The position numbers were made by a program, and so were the translations under genes. The notes beneath the pieces are model-generated. The model saw only the letters and a list, made by a program, of their open reading frames with translations, was not told the DNA's origin and did no database searches. Positions 25,823 through 35,775 of a stretch of DNA of 64,000 nt are shown here, in pieces. Origin of the DNA: Opitutia bacterium (GTDB lineage: Bacteria > Verrucomicrobiota > Verrucomicrobiia > Opitutales > Opitutaceae); assembly GCA_947474365.1 (NCBI GenBank), contig CANJIU010000037.1, positions 1 to 64,000 on the forward strand, read 5' to 3'. Positions within the stretch are counted from its first letter, which is position 1; each line of letters starts with the position of its first letter.

Positions 25823-26831
25823 ATCCAAGTTCCTCGGCGAGGAGCAGGCAGCCTTCGATGGAGCGCACGCTGGCGGAGCAGGTGGCATCGTAAAGAGAAG
25901 CGGCCGCCGCGCTGACGCCGAGCCGGAGACAGCGTGCCATTGGCCAGCCCTCGTGGAGTCCGAGGAGAATTCCCGCCGCCAGGGCATCGCCCGCCCCGGC
26001 CGCTCCCTTGATGGATTCTGGCGGCACGCGAAGTGACGGCTGCCAAAAACACTCCCCTGCGGAGGCGGCAAACACACCATGGGGCGAATGGATGAAAACC
26101 CACTCGCGCACGCCGGCGGCGAGCAGACGTTCCCCGGCGCTGCGCAGGGCTGCGGGATCGCGGCCCGCCTCGTCCAGCAACGGAACACTGGTCAGGCGCG
26201 ACGCCTCAAAGTCGTTGGCGAAAAAATAATCGACGTGCGGCAGCGCGGGCTTCGCCACCGGGAGGAAGCGATCGCTGTTGTCGCTCACACAGTCGAGCGA
26301 CGTACTAAGACCCGCCGCGCGTGCCGTGCGCAGAACCTGCGCGGTGCCGGTCAGTCCGTCCGCCTGGAACGTATCGAGGCGGTCGAGCAGGAGCAGGTAG
26401 CCAAGATGAAAATGTTTCGCGGTCGAGCGCGTGAAATCGAAGTGCTCGGGACCGAGCAGGGCGTTGGTGCCACGCCGGTGAAAAAACGTCCGGCGGCCGG
26501 TCGCCTCCACTGTCATCACATCCGTATAGCTCGTCGCCGCCTCCGCCGTGCGCTGAAGGTGCGCGGTGTCGATGCCGTGCGTCCGGCAGTCGTCGAGGAT
26601 GCGCTGGCTGAAGGCATCCTCGCCGATCAGCCCGACCGCCGAGAGCGGAAACGGGGCGCCGAGTCGTGCGAGATCCTTGAGTACATTGTAGGGGGCGCCG
26701 CCGTTGCTGGCGGACTCTGAGATGATCGTGGCGAGGGAATCCTGGGCGGGCCACGTGTTCAGGGTCTTGACGTGGTCGACGACCCAATTTCCTCCGGCCA
26801 GAATTCCGGTGCGCATGGCGGGGCGGTTCAA
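25812..26831 (-). CDS. PfkB/ribokinase-family sugar kinase
   Basis: A 339-residue kinase. The N-terminal substrate-binding part has GGNWVVDHVKTLNTWPAQD and the SNGGAPYNVLKDLARLG segment. Signature 2 is GAAGAGDALAAG at about 276-287 with catalytic D282. Family members phosphorylate sugars or sugar acids such as ribose, fructose, KDG or 5-dehydro-2-deoxygluconate using ATP. It is the fourth gene of the DeoR-aldolase-dehydrogenase-kinase operon, 34 bases after the dehydrogenase. A class I aldolase in the same operon suggests the phosphorylated product is cleaved. The start could be 26831 or the ATG at 26816 (MRTGILAGGN). Confidence 0.88.
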   Translation of the reverse strand: MNRPAMRTGILAGGNWVVDHVKTLNTWPAQDSLATIISESASNGGAPYNVLKDLARLGAPFPLSAVGLIGEDAFSQRILDDCRTHGIDTAHLQRTAEAATSYTDVMTVEATGRRTFFHRRGTNALLGPEHFDFTRSTAKHFHLGYLLLLDRLDTFQADGLTGTAQVLRTARAAGLSTSLDCVSDNSDRFLPVAKPALPHVDYFFANDFEASRLTSVPLLDEAGRDPAALRSAGERLLAAGVREWVFIHSPHGVFAASAGECFWQPSLRVPPESIKGAAGAGDALAAGILLGLHEGWPMARCLRLGVSAAAASLYDATCSASVRSIEGCLLLAEELGFNG

Positions 26832-26865
26832 CCGGATTGACCCGGGTCAGCTCGCAACTTCCGTT

Positions 26866-28008
26866 TCATCGCGGAACAACCACCGTTTGGTGACGATGCG
26901 ACTCCAATGCCGCCTGCCACCATTCGTGGCTCGCGACGGCTTCATCGGGGGTTGCACAACCGAATCGGTCGCCGAGTTGGCCGGCGCGTTCGGCAATGAA
27001 GGCGGCCCACATCTGCTGGAGGACGTCGTTGAAGCCGGGCTCGAAGATCCCTCCGGTGATCGTTGGAAACGCAGTCGCAAAACCAAGATCAGCCTTTTCC
27101 CAGATCTGTTCCTTGTCGCGCCGGTACGTCCAGAGCGTCTTCGGCTCCTTCGTCGAATACCGGGCCCCTCGGTCCGTGCCGAGAGCCTCAAGGTACCACG
27201 TGTTCATCTCGGTCGGAGCCATGCGCTTCATCTCGAGCGTCATCGGCACGGTGTAGTCTGCGATTTTGGTGGTGGCATGGAGAATCGCGTTGTCCCAGGT
27301 GTCGCATTCGGCGGTTCCGCCCTTGCCGTCGGGCCGCCGCGTGATGACTTTCTGGAGCTGCGCGTAAATCGAGGCTGGGCGCCAGCCGAGGCGCAGGGGC
27401 ACGTGCGCGACGTGCATGCCGAGATCGCCCATGACGCCGATCTCGCCGCAAAATTTGTTCTGACGCTTCCAGTTGATCGGCTTGGTCGGATCGAGATCGC
27501 TCGAATGGAGGAAGCCGGTGCGGATTTCGAGCAGGCGGCCGAGCGCTCCGCTCCGCGCGAGGTGAAACACCCGCTGAACCCCGGGGAGAAACGGAAACTC
27601 GGATGAAATGCGAACGAAGCGCCCGAGGCGGGCGGCCTCATCGCGGACACGGCGGGCGGACGCGAGATCGATGCCAAACGGCTTTTCCGCGAAGAGATCC
27701 TTCCCGGCCCGCAGCACATCCAGGTAGATGCTCTCGTGCAGGTGGTGCGGCACCGCGGCGTAGACGACGTCAATATCGGGGTTCGCGAGAAATTCGCGGT
27801 GATCCTGGGACAGCATCCGCACGGTCGGCACCTGGCGAAACCAGTCGAGCCGCGTGCGGTCGAGCTCACACACGGCGGTGAGCTCCGCGCGAACGGGAAA
27901 GTCCAGGAGCGCAAACCAGCGGGCGAGGGCGGAGGCGGTTTCGCGGCCCATCAGACCCCCGCCGATGATGCCGATGCGGACCGGTGCAGTGGTGTTGGCG
28001 GTGCTCAT
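26866..28008 (-). CDS. Gfo/Idh/MocA family oxidoreductase
   Basis: A 380-residue cytoplasmic dehydrogenase. The Rossmann motif is VRIGIIGGGLMGRETASAL, the EKP signature is KDLFAEKPFGIDLASARRV, and the C-terminal domain carries GVMGDLGMHVAHVPLRLGW with the conserved histidine. It probably oxidises a sugar or inositol-like substrate with NAD(P). Its start overlaps the aldolase stop by 4 bases, so the two are translationally coupled; the kinase follows 34 bases later. Together these give a plausible oxidise-phosphorylate-cleave route, although the order of reactions is inferred. Confidence 0.9.
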   Translation of the reverse strand: MSTANTTAPVRIGIIGGGLMGRETASALARWFALLDFPVRAELTAVCELDRTRLDWFRQVPTVRMLSQDHREFLANPDIDVVYAAVPHHLHESIYLDVLRAGKDLFAEKPFGIDLASARRVRDEAARLGRFVRISSEFPFLPGVQRVFHLARSGALGRLLEIRTGFLHSSDLDPTKPINWKRQNKFCGEIGVMGDLGMHVAHVPLRLGWRPASIYAQLQKVITRRPDGKGGTAECDTWDNAILHATTKIADYTVPMTLEMKRMAPTEMNTWYLEALGTDRGARYSTKEPKTLWTYRRDKEQIWEKADLGFATAFPTITGGIFEPGFNDVLQQMWAAFIAERAGQLGDRFGCATPDEAVASHEWWQAALESHRHQTVVVPR

Positions 28009-28847
28009 TTCGATTGGGAGAGGAAACGTTGCAGGGCCTCGTGCGGATGAAGGCGATCGTGCACGACTGCCATGAGAGCGCGGGTGATCGCGGCGGGGTT
28101 CGGATGCTGGATGATGTTTCGGCCGTAGACGATTCCCGCCGCACCCTGTTCGAGCAACGCGGCGGTGCGCACCAGGATTTCCTGCTCGGTCGTCTTGCCC
28201 CCGCCGCGCACGAGCACGGGAATACCGCCGGCGGTTTCAATCACCTTGTGGTAGACCGAGACGTCGTCGGTTGGATCGGCCTTAATGATGTCGGCGCCGA
28301 GTTCGACCGCCTGCCGGACGAGGGGGACGATCTTCTGCAGGTCGCCGTCGACCATGTAGCCGCCCGAGTTGGCGTTGGACTTGAAGACCAGCGGCTCGAT
28401 CATCAGCGGTACGCCGTAGTGGTCGCATTGCGGTTTCAGCCGCAGGATGTTTTGCACGCACTGGTCGCCGACCTCGGGTTGTTCGGGAATGCGAAAAAGA
28501 TTCACGACGACGCAGGTGGCATCCAGTCGCACGGCCTGCAACACCGGTTCCTCGATGATGCGGGAGTAGAGCGCGCGGGGGAGCTGCGAACCGTAGACAT
28601 TGGCGACGTCGGTGCGGAGGACGAGCGCGGGCTTGTCGCGTCGCGGCATCGCCTGCAGGTGGCGCGCTTGACCGACGGTGAGTTGGATCGCATCGGGAGC
28701 GGCGTCGACGAGCGTTGCGACGGTGGCGGGCATGTTTTCGATGCCGGCGAGAAACGACGCCTCGTTGAAAAAGCCGTGGTCGATGGCGACATCGAAGCAG
28801 CGGCCGGTCTTGGGGTTGAAGAGCCGGTGAAGGCGGGCGATTTTCAT
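28005..28847 (-). CDS. Class I aldolase, DeoC/DhnA/LacD-type
   Basis: A 280-residue TIM barrel with CFDVAIDHGFFNEASF at the start and a Schiff-base lysine at 189 in GADIIKADPTDD, followed by PVLVRGGGKTTEQEIL and GAAGIVYGRNIIQHPNPAAI. These motifs match the FbaB/DhnA/LsrF group, which cleaves ketose phosphates or thiolyses 3-hydroxy-pentanedione phosphate. The substrate is not determinable here. It is second in the operon, 10 bases after the DeoR regulator and overlapping the dehydrogenase by ATGA. Confidence 0.88.
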   Translation of the reverse strand: MKIARLHRLFNPKTGRCFDVAIDHGFFNEASFLAGIENMPATVATLVDAAPDAIQLTVGQARHLQAMPRRDKPALVLRTDVANVYGSQLPRALYSRIIEEPVLQAVRLDATCVVVNLFRIPEQPEVGDQCVQNILRLKPQCDHYGVPLMIEPLVFKSNANSGGYMVDGDLQKIVPLVRQAVELGADIIKADPTDDVSVYHKVIETAGGIPVLVRGGGKTTEQEILVRTAALLEQGAAGIVYGRNIIQHPNPAAITRALMAVVHDRLHPHEALQRFLSQSK

Positions 28848-28857
28848 GTGAGGGATT

Positions 28858-29616
28858 TCAGATGAGGCAAAACTTCACGTTCTGGGAGGCCAGTTTCAAG
28901 CGCGACTCGCGTGTCAGCTGGTGGTTGGTCACGACCGACGTGAACGCGCTCCACGGGGCGAAATGCACGGCGGCGGGGTGGCTCCATTTTTCGGCGTCGG
29001 CGACGAGCATCCGCACCGTGGAACGGCGCAGCACCTCGGCCTTGACCGCCGCCTCATGGATTTCCGTCGTGTAGGCGCCGCTGGCGAGGTCCAGCCCGGA
29101 GGCCCCGATGACCGCGGTATCGAACCGGAGGTGGGCGAGCCACGATTGAGCGAGCGCCCCGGTGAGCGCGAGAGACACCTTGCGCGCCTCGCCGCCAATC
29201 CCCGTCAGGGTCGCGCGCGCCTCGGTCGCATGGGCGAGCAACGGAATCGAGTTGGTGAAGACCCTCAGGTCGGGCCGCTCGATCAAGATGCGGCCGACTT
29301 CCAGACAGGTCGTGCCGGAATCGACGAAGACGTTGCCCTCGTGCGGGAGGAGTTCGGCCGCCTTGCGGGCGATGCGGGCCTTGATGCCCGTCTGCCGGTC
29401 GGCCTTGGCGCGGAAATGAGGCTCGCTCTGGAAGAAATTCGCCGGGAGCAATCCACCGTGCGCCCGCGCCGCTTTGCCCGCGTCGGCCAGTGCCACCGCG
29501 TCGCGCCGCGCGGTCGCATGGGAGATGTCGAAGCGTTGCGCGATCTCGGCCACGGTGATCCGGCCCTGTTCGGCGAGCAGGCGGAGAATGGCGCGGTGGC
29601 GTTCGGCCGTGAGCAT
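28858..29616 (-). CDS. DeoR/GlpR family transcriptional regulator
   Basis: A 252-residue repressor. The N-terminal winged HTH is MLTAERHRAILRLLAEQGRI followed by VAEIAQRFDISHATARRDAVALADAGKAARAHGGLL. The DeoR C-terminal sensor domain has KARIARKAAELLPHEGNVFVDSGTTCLEVG and binds a sugar phosphate. I chose the ATG at 29616 because the HTH begins there; the open frame continues upstream without family match. It leads its own catabolic operon and faces the TonB receptor at 29882, so it probably represses both through the palindrome at 29675-29694. Confidence 0.9.
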   Translation of the reverse strand: MLTAERHRAILRLLAEQGRITVAEIAQRFDISHATARRDAVALADAGKAARAHGGLLPANFFQSEPHFRAKADRQTGIKARIARKAAELLPHEGNVFVDSGTTCLEVGRILIERPDLRVFTNSIPLLAHATEARATLTGIGGEARKVSLALTGALAQSWLAHLRFDTAVIGASGLDLASGAYTTEIHEAAVKAEVLRRSTVRMLVADAEKWSHPAAVHFAPWSAFTSVVTNHQLTRESRLKLASQNVKFCLI

Positions 29617-29881
29617 AGATCGGTTGGAGGGAGCTGAGAAGTGGACACGCAGGGGAGCACATTCAACGCCGGCGCGCAAATTCGCTCGTTTGCGTCATGT
29701 TAGTGCAATCAAGTGCTCGCGGCCGCGGTGAGCGAACTGGATGGTTTCGATTTATGCGGCGCCCACGTCCGATCGCGTGGTGCAGTGGGAATTCCCCGTG
29801 AGCGGCGATTGACACGGAATGCCCATCTTCCTTCGCTACATCCGCGCCGGCACCCCAAAAATCATCCGCCGGCGACACACC
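29617..29881. other. Divergent promoter region, DeoR operon / TonB receptor
   Basis: 265 bases between two divergent genes. The region contains the palindrome at 29675-29694 and a ttgaca hexamer at 29809-29814 on the plus strand. A matching -10 element at proper spacing was not clear. No gene is seen. Confidence 0.45.
29675..29694. promoter_or_regulatory. Candidate DeoR operator
   Basis: A perfect interrupted palindrome cgcaaa-(8)-tttgcg lies about 60 bases upstream of the DeoR start and in the control region shared with the TonB receptor. Its position and symmetry suit a repressor site. Binding by the neighbouring regulator is inference. Confidence 0.45.
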
Positions 29882-32842
29882 ATGAAACCGAATCGCCTTG
29901 GTATGCGCATCCCGAACGTGGGCCGTCTGGCCTTAATCTGCACCATCCTCATCACCGCGTTGGTTGGTTCCGTCGCCGCTGCCGAATCCACGGGTGGAAT
30001 TGTCTCCGGCTCCGTCAACAACGCGGGCACCGGGGACCGCCTGGAAGGCGCCCGTGTTTCCCTGCCGAAACTGGGCCTGGAGGTGCTGACCGACAACACG
30101 GGGCGCTACGTCATCACCGGCGTGCCGGCGGGAGCCCATGAGGTGATCGCGTCCTATACCGGACTGGACGCGATGCGGCTTGAGGTGACGGTGTCGGCCG
30201 GGCAGCGGGCCACGCGGGACTTTGATCTGACAACCGGGGTGTACAAACTCGACGCGTTTACGGTTGCGGGCGAGCGCGAGGGTGGCGCTGCGGCGATTAC
30301 GGCCCAGCGCAATGCGCCGAACACCAAGAATGTCCTCGCGATGGATTCCTACGGCAATCTGCCGAACATGAGCGCGAGCGAGCTCGCGATCATGATGCCC
30401 GGGGTGACCACCACCAATCTGAACCTGGAGAATGGCATCGACGGGTTCACCATCCGGGGCATGCCTTCGGGCACGAACACGATCACGCTCGATGGCGGTT
30501 TGCTCTCCAGCCAGGGCGCCATGGCGCGCGCGACGCGGATCAACAACCTCACCGGCGCGATGTTCGAGGGCATCGAGGTCGTGAAGGGGCACACCCCTGA
30601 CAAGGGCGCCGACTCGCTCGGCGGCACGATCAACCTCAAGAGCCGGTCGCCGCTCAGCATGAAGGAAAAACGCCGTGTCACCTACAACCTCGCCCTCCGT
30701 TGGGCTCCGCCGTTCTTCGAGACGATTCCGCTGCGCGAACCGCATCGCACGCACCCGCTGCTCAATGTCGGCTACGCCGAGGTCTTTGATGTCGGCGGCG
30801 GGACTCGGAATCTCGGCGTGGTGGTGAACACGTTCTACAGTGAAAACATCGGGGCGTCCCAAAGTACGACGCGCGATTTCCAGAACACGACCGGCCAGCC
30901 GGCGTTTCTCTGGGACTACAACACCTTCGACCAGTATAACAACCGCAAGCAGGGCAGCGTGAATGTGAAGGTCGACTACCGGCTGTCGCCGACGACCAAG
31001 CTTTCGCTGAACATGGTGTACAACGACGCCAACGAAATGGGGAAGCTGCGGTTCACCACCAGGGCGTTCACGAACCAGGTGGTGGGCACAACCGGCACGG
31101 CGGGGATCCTGCCCGGATATACGGACCGCATCACGCAGGTCCGGCAGTCCACGGCGTCGAACTTCGACGTTCTCACCCTCGGGCCGAATAATTTTTTCCT
31201 CCGGACGCGCCACTTCGATTTGGGGGCCGAACACGATTGGAACAAGGTGCACCTCGACTACAGCGGCACCTTCAGCATGACGCATATCAACAATGGCATG
31301 GGCAACGACGGCGGGCAGTTCACGATGCGGGTCAACAACCTCGGCTGGATTCTCGACCGCACGGAGTCTGATCTCTATCCCAAGTTCACGCAGACCGCCG
31401 GCCTGGACATCTCCAAGGCGGAGAACTACCGGATGAACGGATTTTTCCAGAACAACAACGTCGACAACGACCACGAGATCCGTGAGGCGCACGGCAACCT
31501 GAAGTATGATCTGCCGCTTGAGATGCGGACGTTCCTTAAAACCGGCTTCAGCTGGCGGGAACAGATGGCCCACGATCTGAGTCGCAATCGCCGCTGGAGC
31601 TACCTCGGAACGACGCTGCCCTCGGATCCTTCGATCTACGGTATCAATACCGTGAAGACGGGCCGCCAGGTGCCGTTCTGGTACGCGTCACAGTTTTTCC
31701 ATGACCGGAATCCGATCACGCCGTCGCTCTGGAGCGAGGATCGATATTTTGGGCAGCAAGTGCAGTTTACCGGTACCCGGCGCGGGAACGAGACCGTGAC
31801 CGCCGGCTATGTGATGGCGCAGGGCAGGGTGGGGAACACGGGCTTTCTGGCCGGCGTGCGCACGGAAAAGACCGAGACGGACAGCTGGGGCTGGGTGCGG
31901 GCCAGGGTGCCGAGCACGGCGGCGCAGCAGGCGGCCGATCCGGTGGGGGCTGCCCTGCGGGACTATGCGGGCACCAAGCGCGTCCTTGATGGCGGGTACA
32001 CCAAGTCGTTTCCGAGTATTCATCTCACCCGGGATATTAACCCCAACCTGAAGGGGCGGCTGAGTTGGTCGACGAGTTTCGGCCGCCCGCCGATCACGAG
32101 CTTCCTGCCCAACGAGACCGTGAACGAAAACGCCCAGACGCTCACGGTGAACAATCCGTCGCTGCTGCCGCAGACCGCGAGCAATTGGGATGCGTCACTG
32201 GATTATTACTTTGAACCGGCCGGGAGTCTTTCCGTCGGTTTTTTTCACAAGACGATCAAGGACTACATCGTCAGTGGCATCAACAACGGGACGATCGGAA
32301 CCGGCACCAACAACGGATTCAACGGCGAATACGGCGGACTTACCCTCCTGACCAGTGCGAACGCCGGTACCGCCTACGTGCAGGGCTGGGAGATCAGCTA
32401 CCTGCAGCAATTCACCTTCCTGCCGGGTCTGCTCAAGGGCTTGGGCACCTCGGCCAATTTCACATTCCTCGATTCCCATGGCGATTTTGGCGGGACCGGG
32501 ACGAAGAGTTCACGGGACGTGCCGGAATTGGTGCCGCGCACCGCCAACCTGAGCGTCTTCTGGCGCTATCGGGGATTCACGTCCCGGGTCATCGTCAGCT
32601 ACACGAGCAGCTACCTCATCGAATACGCCGAGGGAGCACCCGCGCGGAACCGCTACATCTTCGAGCGCACGGTCGTCAATGCCGGCATCGGCTACCAATT
32701 GCGGCCGGCTGTCACGCTGTCCCTTGATGTCAGCAACCTCACTGACGCGCCGCAGCGGGCCTACCGCGGCATCCGCGACCAGATGCAGTTCACGCTGTTT
32801 GGCGGCACCACCATCACGGCGGGAATCAACGGACGCTTCTGA
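29882..32842 (+). CDS. TonB-dependent receptor with carboxypeptidase-regulatory-like domain
   Basis: A 986-residue outer-membrane receptor from the ATG at 29882 (the frame opens at 29819 without signal-peptide support). Signal peptide to about residue 34. A carboxypeptidase-regulatory-like beta-sandwich follows at about 38-115 (GIVSGSVNNAGTGDRLEGARVSL, DNTGRYVITGVPAGAHEV). The plug is at about 140-260 (NMSASELAIMMPGVTTTNL, DGFTIRGMPSGTNTITLDGG, EVVKGHTPDKGADSLGGTINLKS). A 22-strand-type barrel runs to the end and terminates in aromatic F (GGTTITAGINGRF). These receptors import oligosaccharides or other large ligands using TonB-ExbBD energy. It is divergent from the DeoR operon and 76 bases upstream of a PVC dehydrogenase, so it likely feeds one or both loci. 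Confidence 0.92.
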   Translation: MKPNRLGMRIPNVGRLALICTILITALVGSVAAAESTGGIVSGSVNNAGTGDRLEGARVSLPKLGLEVLTDNTGRYVITGVPAGAHEVIASYTGLDAMRLEVTVSAGQRATRDFDLTTGVYKLDAFTVAGEREGGAAAITAQRNAPNTKNVLAMDSYGNLPNMSASELAIMMPGVTTTNLNLENGIDGFTIRGMPSGTNTITLDGGLLSSQGAMARATRINNLTGAMFEGIEVVKGHTPDKGADSLGGTINLKSRSPLSMKEKRRVTYNLALRWAPPFFETIPLREPHRTHPLLNVGYAEVFDVGGGTRNLGVVVNTFYSENIGASQSTTRDFQNTTGQPAFLWDYNTFDQYNNRKQGSVNVKVDYRLSPTTKLSLNMVYNDANEMGKLRFTTRAFTNQVVGTTGTAGILPGYTDRITQVRQSTASNFDVLTLGPNNFFLRTRHFDLGAEHDWNKVHLDYSGTFSMTHINNGMGNDGGQFTMRVNNLGWILDRTESDLYPKFTQTAGLDISKAENYRMNGFFQNNNVDNDHEIREAHGNLKYDLPLEMRTFLKTGFSWREQMAHDLSRNRRWSYLGTTLPSDPSIYGINTVKTGRQVPFWYASQFFHDRNPITPSLWSEDRYFGQQVQFTGTRRGNETVTAGYVMAQGRVGNTGFLAGVRTEKTETDSWGWVRARVPSTAAQQAADPVGAALRDYAGTKRVLDGGYTKSFPSIHLTRDINPNLKGRLSWSTSFGRPPITSFLPNETVNENAQTLTVNNPSLLPQTASNWDASLDYYFEPAGSLSVGFFHKTIKDYIVSGINNGTIGTGTNNGFNGEYGGLTLLTSANAGTAYVQGWEISYLQQFTFLPGLLKGLGTSANFTFLDSHGDFGGTGTKSSRDVPELVPRTANLSVFWRYRGFTSRVIVSYTSSYLIEYAEGAPARNRYIFERTVVNAGIGYQLRPAVTLSLDVSNLTDAPQRAYRGIRDQMQFTLFGGTTITAGINGRF

Positions 32843-32918
32843 GCGATGCTGCAACTTTTGCTCGCAGGTGCTCGGGGCGGTTGCAGAATGCCCGTGTGAT
32901 TTTCAACCTTCGCGCCAC

Positions 32919-35732
32919 GTGATCCCCGGCGTCCGGTCATCCTCTCTGGTTTGTCTCGCGCTGTGCGGCCTCTGGGCCGGCGCTGCTGCCGCCACCGCCG
33001 CCACTGCGGTGCGTCCCGCGGCGAAAGCGGAGCTGCCCGAGGATCTTGAGCTCGTGATCGCCGCGGCACCGCCGCTGGTGCGTTATCCGATGATGGGTTG
33101 CTTCGACGACCGCGGGCGCCTCTTCATCGGTGACTCGGCAGGACTGAATCTCCGGCCGAAGGACCTTGAGGTGCAATTGCCCGCCCGCGTGCTGATGCTG
33201 GAGGACACGGATCACGACGGCGTTTTTGACAAGTCGACGGTCTATGCCGACAAGATGACGTTTCCCCAGGGTGCCTGCTGGCTCAACGGTTCGCTCTATG
33301 TCGCGTCGCCTCCGGGGATCTGGAAATTCACGGACACCAATGGCGACGGCGTCGCCGACCAGCGCGAGATGATCGTCAACGGTTTTGAATACGACGGCAA
33401 CGCCGCCGACGTGCATGGACCGTTTCTTCATCCGACCAATGGTCGCATTTATTGGTGTCACGGGCGCAAGGGGCACAAGGTCGTGCAGAAGGACGGCACG
33501 CTCGTCCATGAGGGCAAGGCGTCTGGCATCTGGTCGTGCCGCCCGGATGGGAACGACGTGCAATGGCATTCGCTCGGTTGCATGGACAACCCGGTCGAGG
33601 TCGATTTCACGTCGGAGGGCCAGATTGTTGGCGTCGTAAACCTCTACTACAATCAACCGCGCGGCGACACGCTCGTGCACTGGCTCTACGGAGGCGTTTA
33701 CGAGCGTCCCGATCTCCTGAACGTAATCGCGGACCTGCCGCGCACCCGGGAGAGCATGCCGATCGTGCACAATTTCGGCCACGTCGCGGTGTCAGGTTTC
33801 ATGCGTTATCGGAGCGGCGGACTCAATCCGGCCTGGAAGGACAATCTCTTCGTCACGTTTTTCAACACGCAGAAACTGGTGCGGGTGACGATGACCCCCG
33901 CGGGCGCGACCTACCGCGCGACCGAACACGAGTTTCTCAAGCTGCAGGATCCCGATGCGCATTTCACGGACGTGATCGAGGATCCGTCCGACGGGTCGTT
34001 GCTGGTGTTGAACACCGGCGGCTGGTTTCGCATCGGGTGTCCGAGCAGCATCGCGGAAAAGCCTGATTTTCGCGGCGCAATCTACCGCGTGCGGTCGAAG
34101 AATCGGCCGGCCTCGGCCGCACGGCCAGCGTTACCTGCGGTGGTCGCGCCGGAGGGGGACACTCCTTTTGCGCGGCTGGGGGCACTGGAGGCGATTGCCG
34201 TCGCGAAGACGATTGATGCTCCGCGGCGCGAGGCTCTTCGGCAAATTTTGAGCGGTCCGCTGGAACCCACCCTGGAGCATGCGGCGATGTTTGCCGCCAT
34301 GGCGACACGGGCGTTCGACTTGAGCGCGCTCCGTCAGGCCACGGCGCCCGACTTGGTCCGGCGTCTCTTGGTGATCCTGGAACGGACGACGACGGACGCG
34401 CCCACCCAGGAAGAAATTCTGAAAATTGCCAAGGCTCACATCGACAACGCGGACCCCGATCTGGCACGCACTGCGGTGATCGTGACGTCGCGCCATCCGC
34501 GGGCCGTCGAGCTTTGTTATGAAAATCTCAGCCTGCGGTTGGCCGCGTCCGAGGTGTCTCCAGGCACGCTCAACCTCATCACCGCGGTGGTGGGCTCCGA
34601 CCTCGCGAAACCGGCGGCGCAGAAATTGATCAAGGCGATGCTCGGTCACCCGTCGATCGTCCTGCGAAAGACGGCATGGAAGATTCTCGCGGAGCAGTCG
34701 GGCAACGTGAGTCATCCCGATTGGCTGGCTCCTTTGGAGCGGAGTCTGTTTGCGGCGTCTGGTGGTGCTGGCGGCGGTGATCTGGCGCTCGTCATCGACG
34801 CGGTCGCGAAACTGCAGTCGAAGCAATTCGATTCGGCGCTGCAATCCCTGGCAAACGATGCCGCCCGGCCGTTGCCGATTCGGATGCGGGCGCTCGCCGC
34901 CATTTCCCGGTCTGCCGGCCCGTTGGGTGCCGAGTCGTTCGCGTTGCTCATGGACGTTTCGAAAAACGGCACGTCCACGGCCGCCCGGCTCGACGCGGCC
35001 CGGTTTCTGACGCGGTCGCGACTCTCGAAAGAGCAGTTCGCGGCGGTGGCGCCGTTGCTGGCGACGGCGGGCCCCATGGAAATCACGGAGTTCCTCAAGA
35101 GCGGGCGACGACTTGAGGTGCCGATGGCGCAGCTTTGGGCGGAGAGCTTCGTGCGGTCCCCGGTCTTAGGCTCGGTAGCGGAGAGTGCGATTCGCGGTGC
35201 GTTCAGCAATCTTTCACCCGAAACGTACGAGCGGATTCTTGGGCCGGCGGCGCGGGCGGCGTCGGCGGTGCAGGACGGGAAAAGGCGCAAGCTGGAGGAG
35301 CTGGCTGTCGCGGCCGAAAAGGGCCGGGCCGCCGAGGGGAAGAACGTCTTTGCGACGAGTTCCTGCGTGGCCTGCCACAAGGCGGGTGAGGTGGGGCGCC
35401 CGGTCGGGCCCGATCTCAGCCGCATCGGTCAGATTCGCAAATCCCGCGACCTGTTGGAATCGATCCTGTTTCCGAACGCCACGATCGCTCGCGATTTTGA
35501 AACCCATGTCATCGAGACTGGGGACGGCGAGACGTTTACCGGTGCGGTCCGCCGCGATTCGCCCGACGGTCTCGTGTTGGTCGACCTGTCCGGGGAGGAG
35601 AAGAAGATTCCCCACGCCCGCATCGTCGGGCACACGACGCTTGCCACCAGCCTGATGCCGGACGGGTTGGAGCAGTCATTTTCCGACCAGCAATTGCTCG
35701 ACCTGACCGCGTGGCTTGTTTCGCTCCGGTGA
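32919..35732 (+). CDS. Secreted PVC-type dehydrogenase with HEAT repeats and c-type heme domain
   Basis: A 937-residue exported protein. I chose the GTG at 32919 because it begins a signal peptide ([20 protein letters not shown]...); no ATG fits and the Shine-Dalgarno is weak. The propeller (about 50-400) has [43 protein letters not shown] and [20 protein letters not shown]-like repeats span about 420-780. The heme motif CVACH is at 816-820 and the end is [27 protein letters not shown]. It is a family relative of the gene at 1906 but about 70 residues shorter. A probable periplasmic sugar dehydrogenase, it sits between a TonB receptor and a cytoplasmic oxidoreductase in one plus-strand run. 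Confidence 0.82.
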   Translation: MIPGVRSSSLVCLALCGLWAGAAAATAATAVRPAAKAELPEDLELVIAAAPPLVRYPMMGCFDDRGRLFIGDSAGLNLRPKDLEVQLPARVLMLEDTDHDGVFDKSTVYADKMTFPQGACWLNGSLYVASPPGIWKFTDTNGDGVADQREMIVNGFEYDGNAADVHGPFLHPTNGRIYWCHGRKGHKVVQKDGTLVHEGKASGIWSCRPDGNDVQWHSLGCMDNPVEVDFTSEGQIVGVVNLYYNQPRGDTLVHWLYGGVYERPDLLNVIADLPRTRESMPIVHNFGHVAVSGFMRYRSGGLNPAWKDNLFVTFFNTQKLVRVTMTPAGATYRATEHEFLKLQDPDAHFTDVIEDPSDGSLLVLNTGGWFRIGCPSSIAEKPDFRGAIYRVRSKNRPASAARPALPAVVAPEGDTPFARLGALEAIAVAKTIDAPRREALRQILSGPLEPTLEHAAMFAAMATRAFDLSALRQATAPDLVRRLLVILERTTTDAPTQEEILKIAKAHIDNADPDLARTAVIVTSRHPRAVELCYENLSLRLAASEVSPGTLNLITAVVGSDLAKPAAQKLIKAMLGHPSIVLRKTAWKILAEQSGNVSHPDWLAPLERSLFAASGGAGGGDLALVIDAVAKLQSKQFDSALQSLANDAARPLPIRMRALAAISRSAGPLGAESFALLMDVSKNGTSTAARLDAARFLTRSRLSKEQFAAVAPLLATAGPMEITEFLKSGRRLEVPMAQLWAESFVRSPVLGSVAESAIRGAFSNLSPETYERILGPAARAASAVQDGKRRKLEELAVAAEKGRAAEGKNVFATSSCVACHKAGEVGRPVGPDLSRIGQIRKSRDLLESILFPNATIARDFETHVIETGDGETFTGAVRRDSPDGLVLVDLSGEEKKIPHARIVGHTTLATSLMPDGLEQSFSDQQLLDLTAWLVSLR

Positions 35733-35775
35733 GCCGCGCAGCGGCCGCCCGCATCATTCATCCGAATTTACCCTA

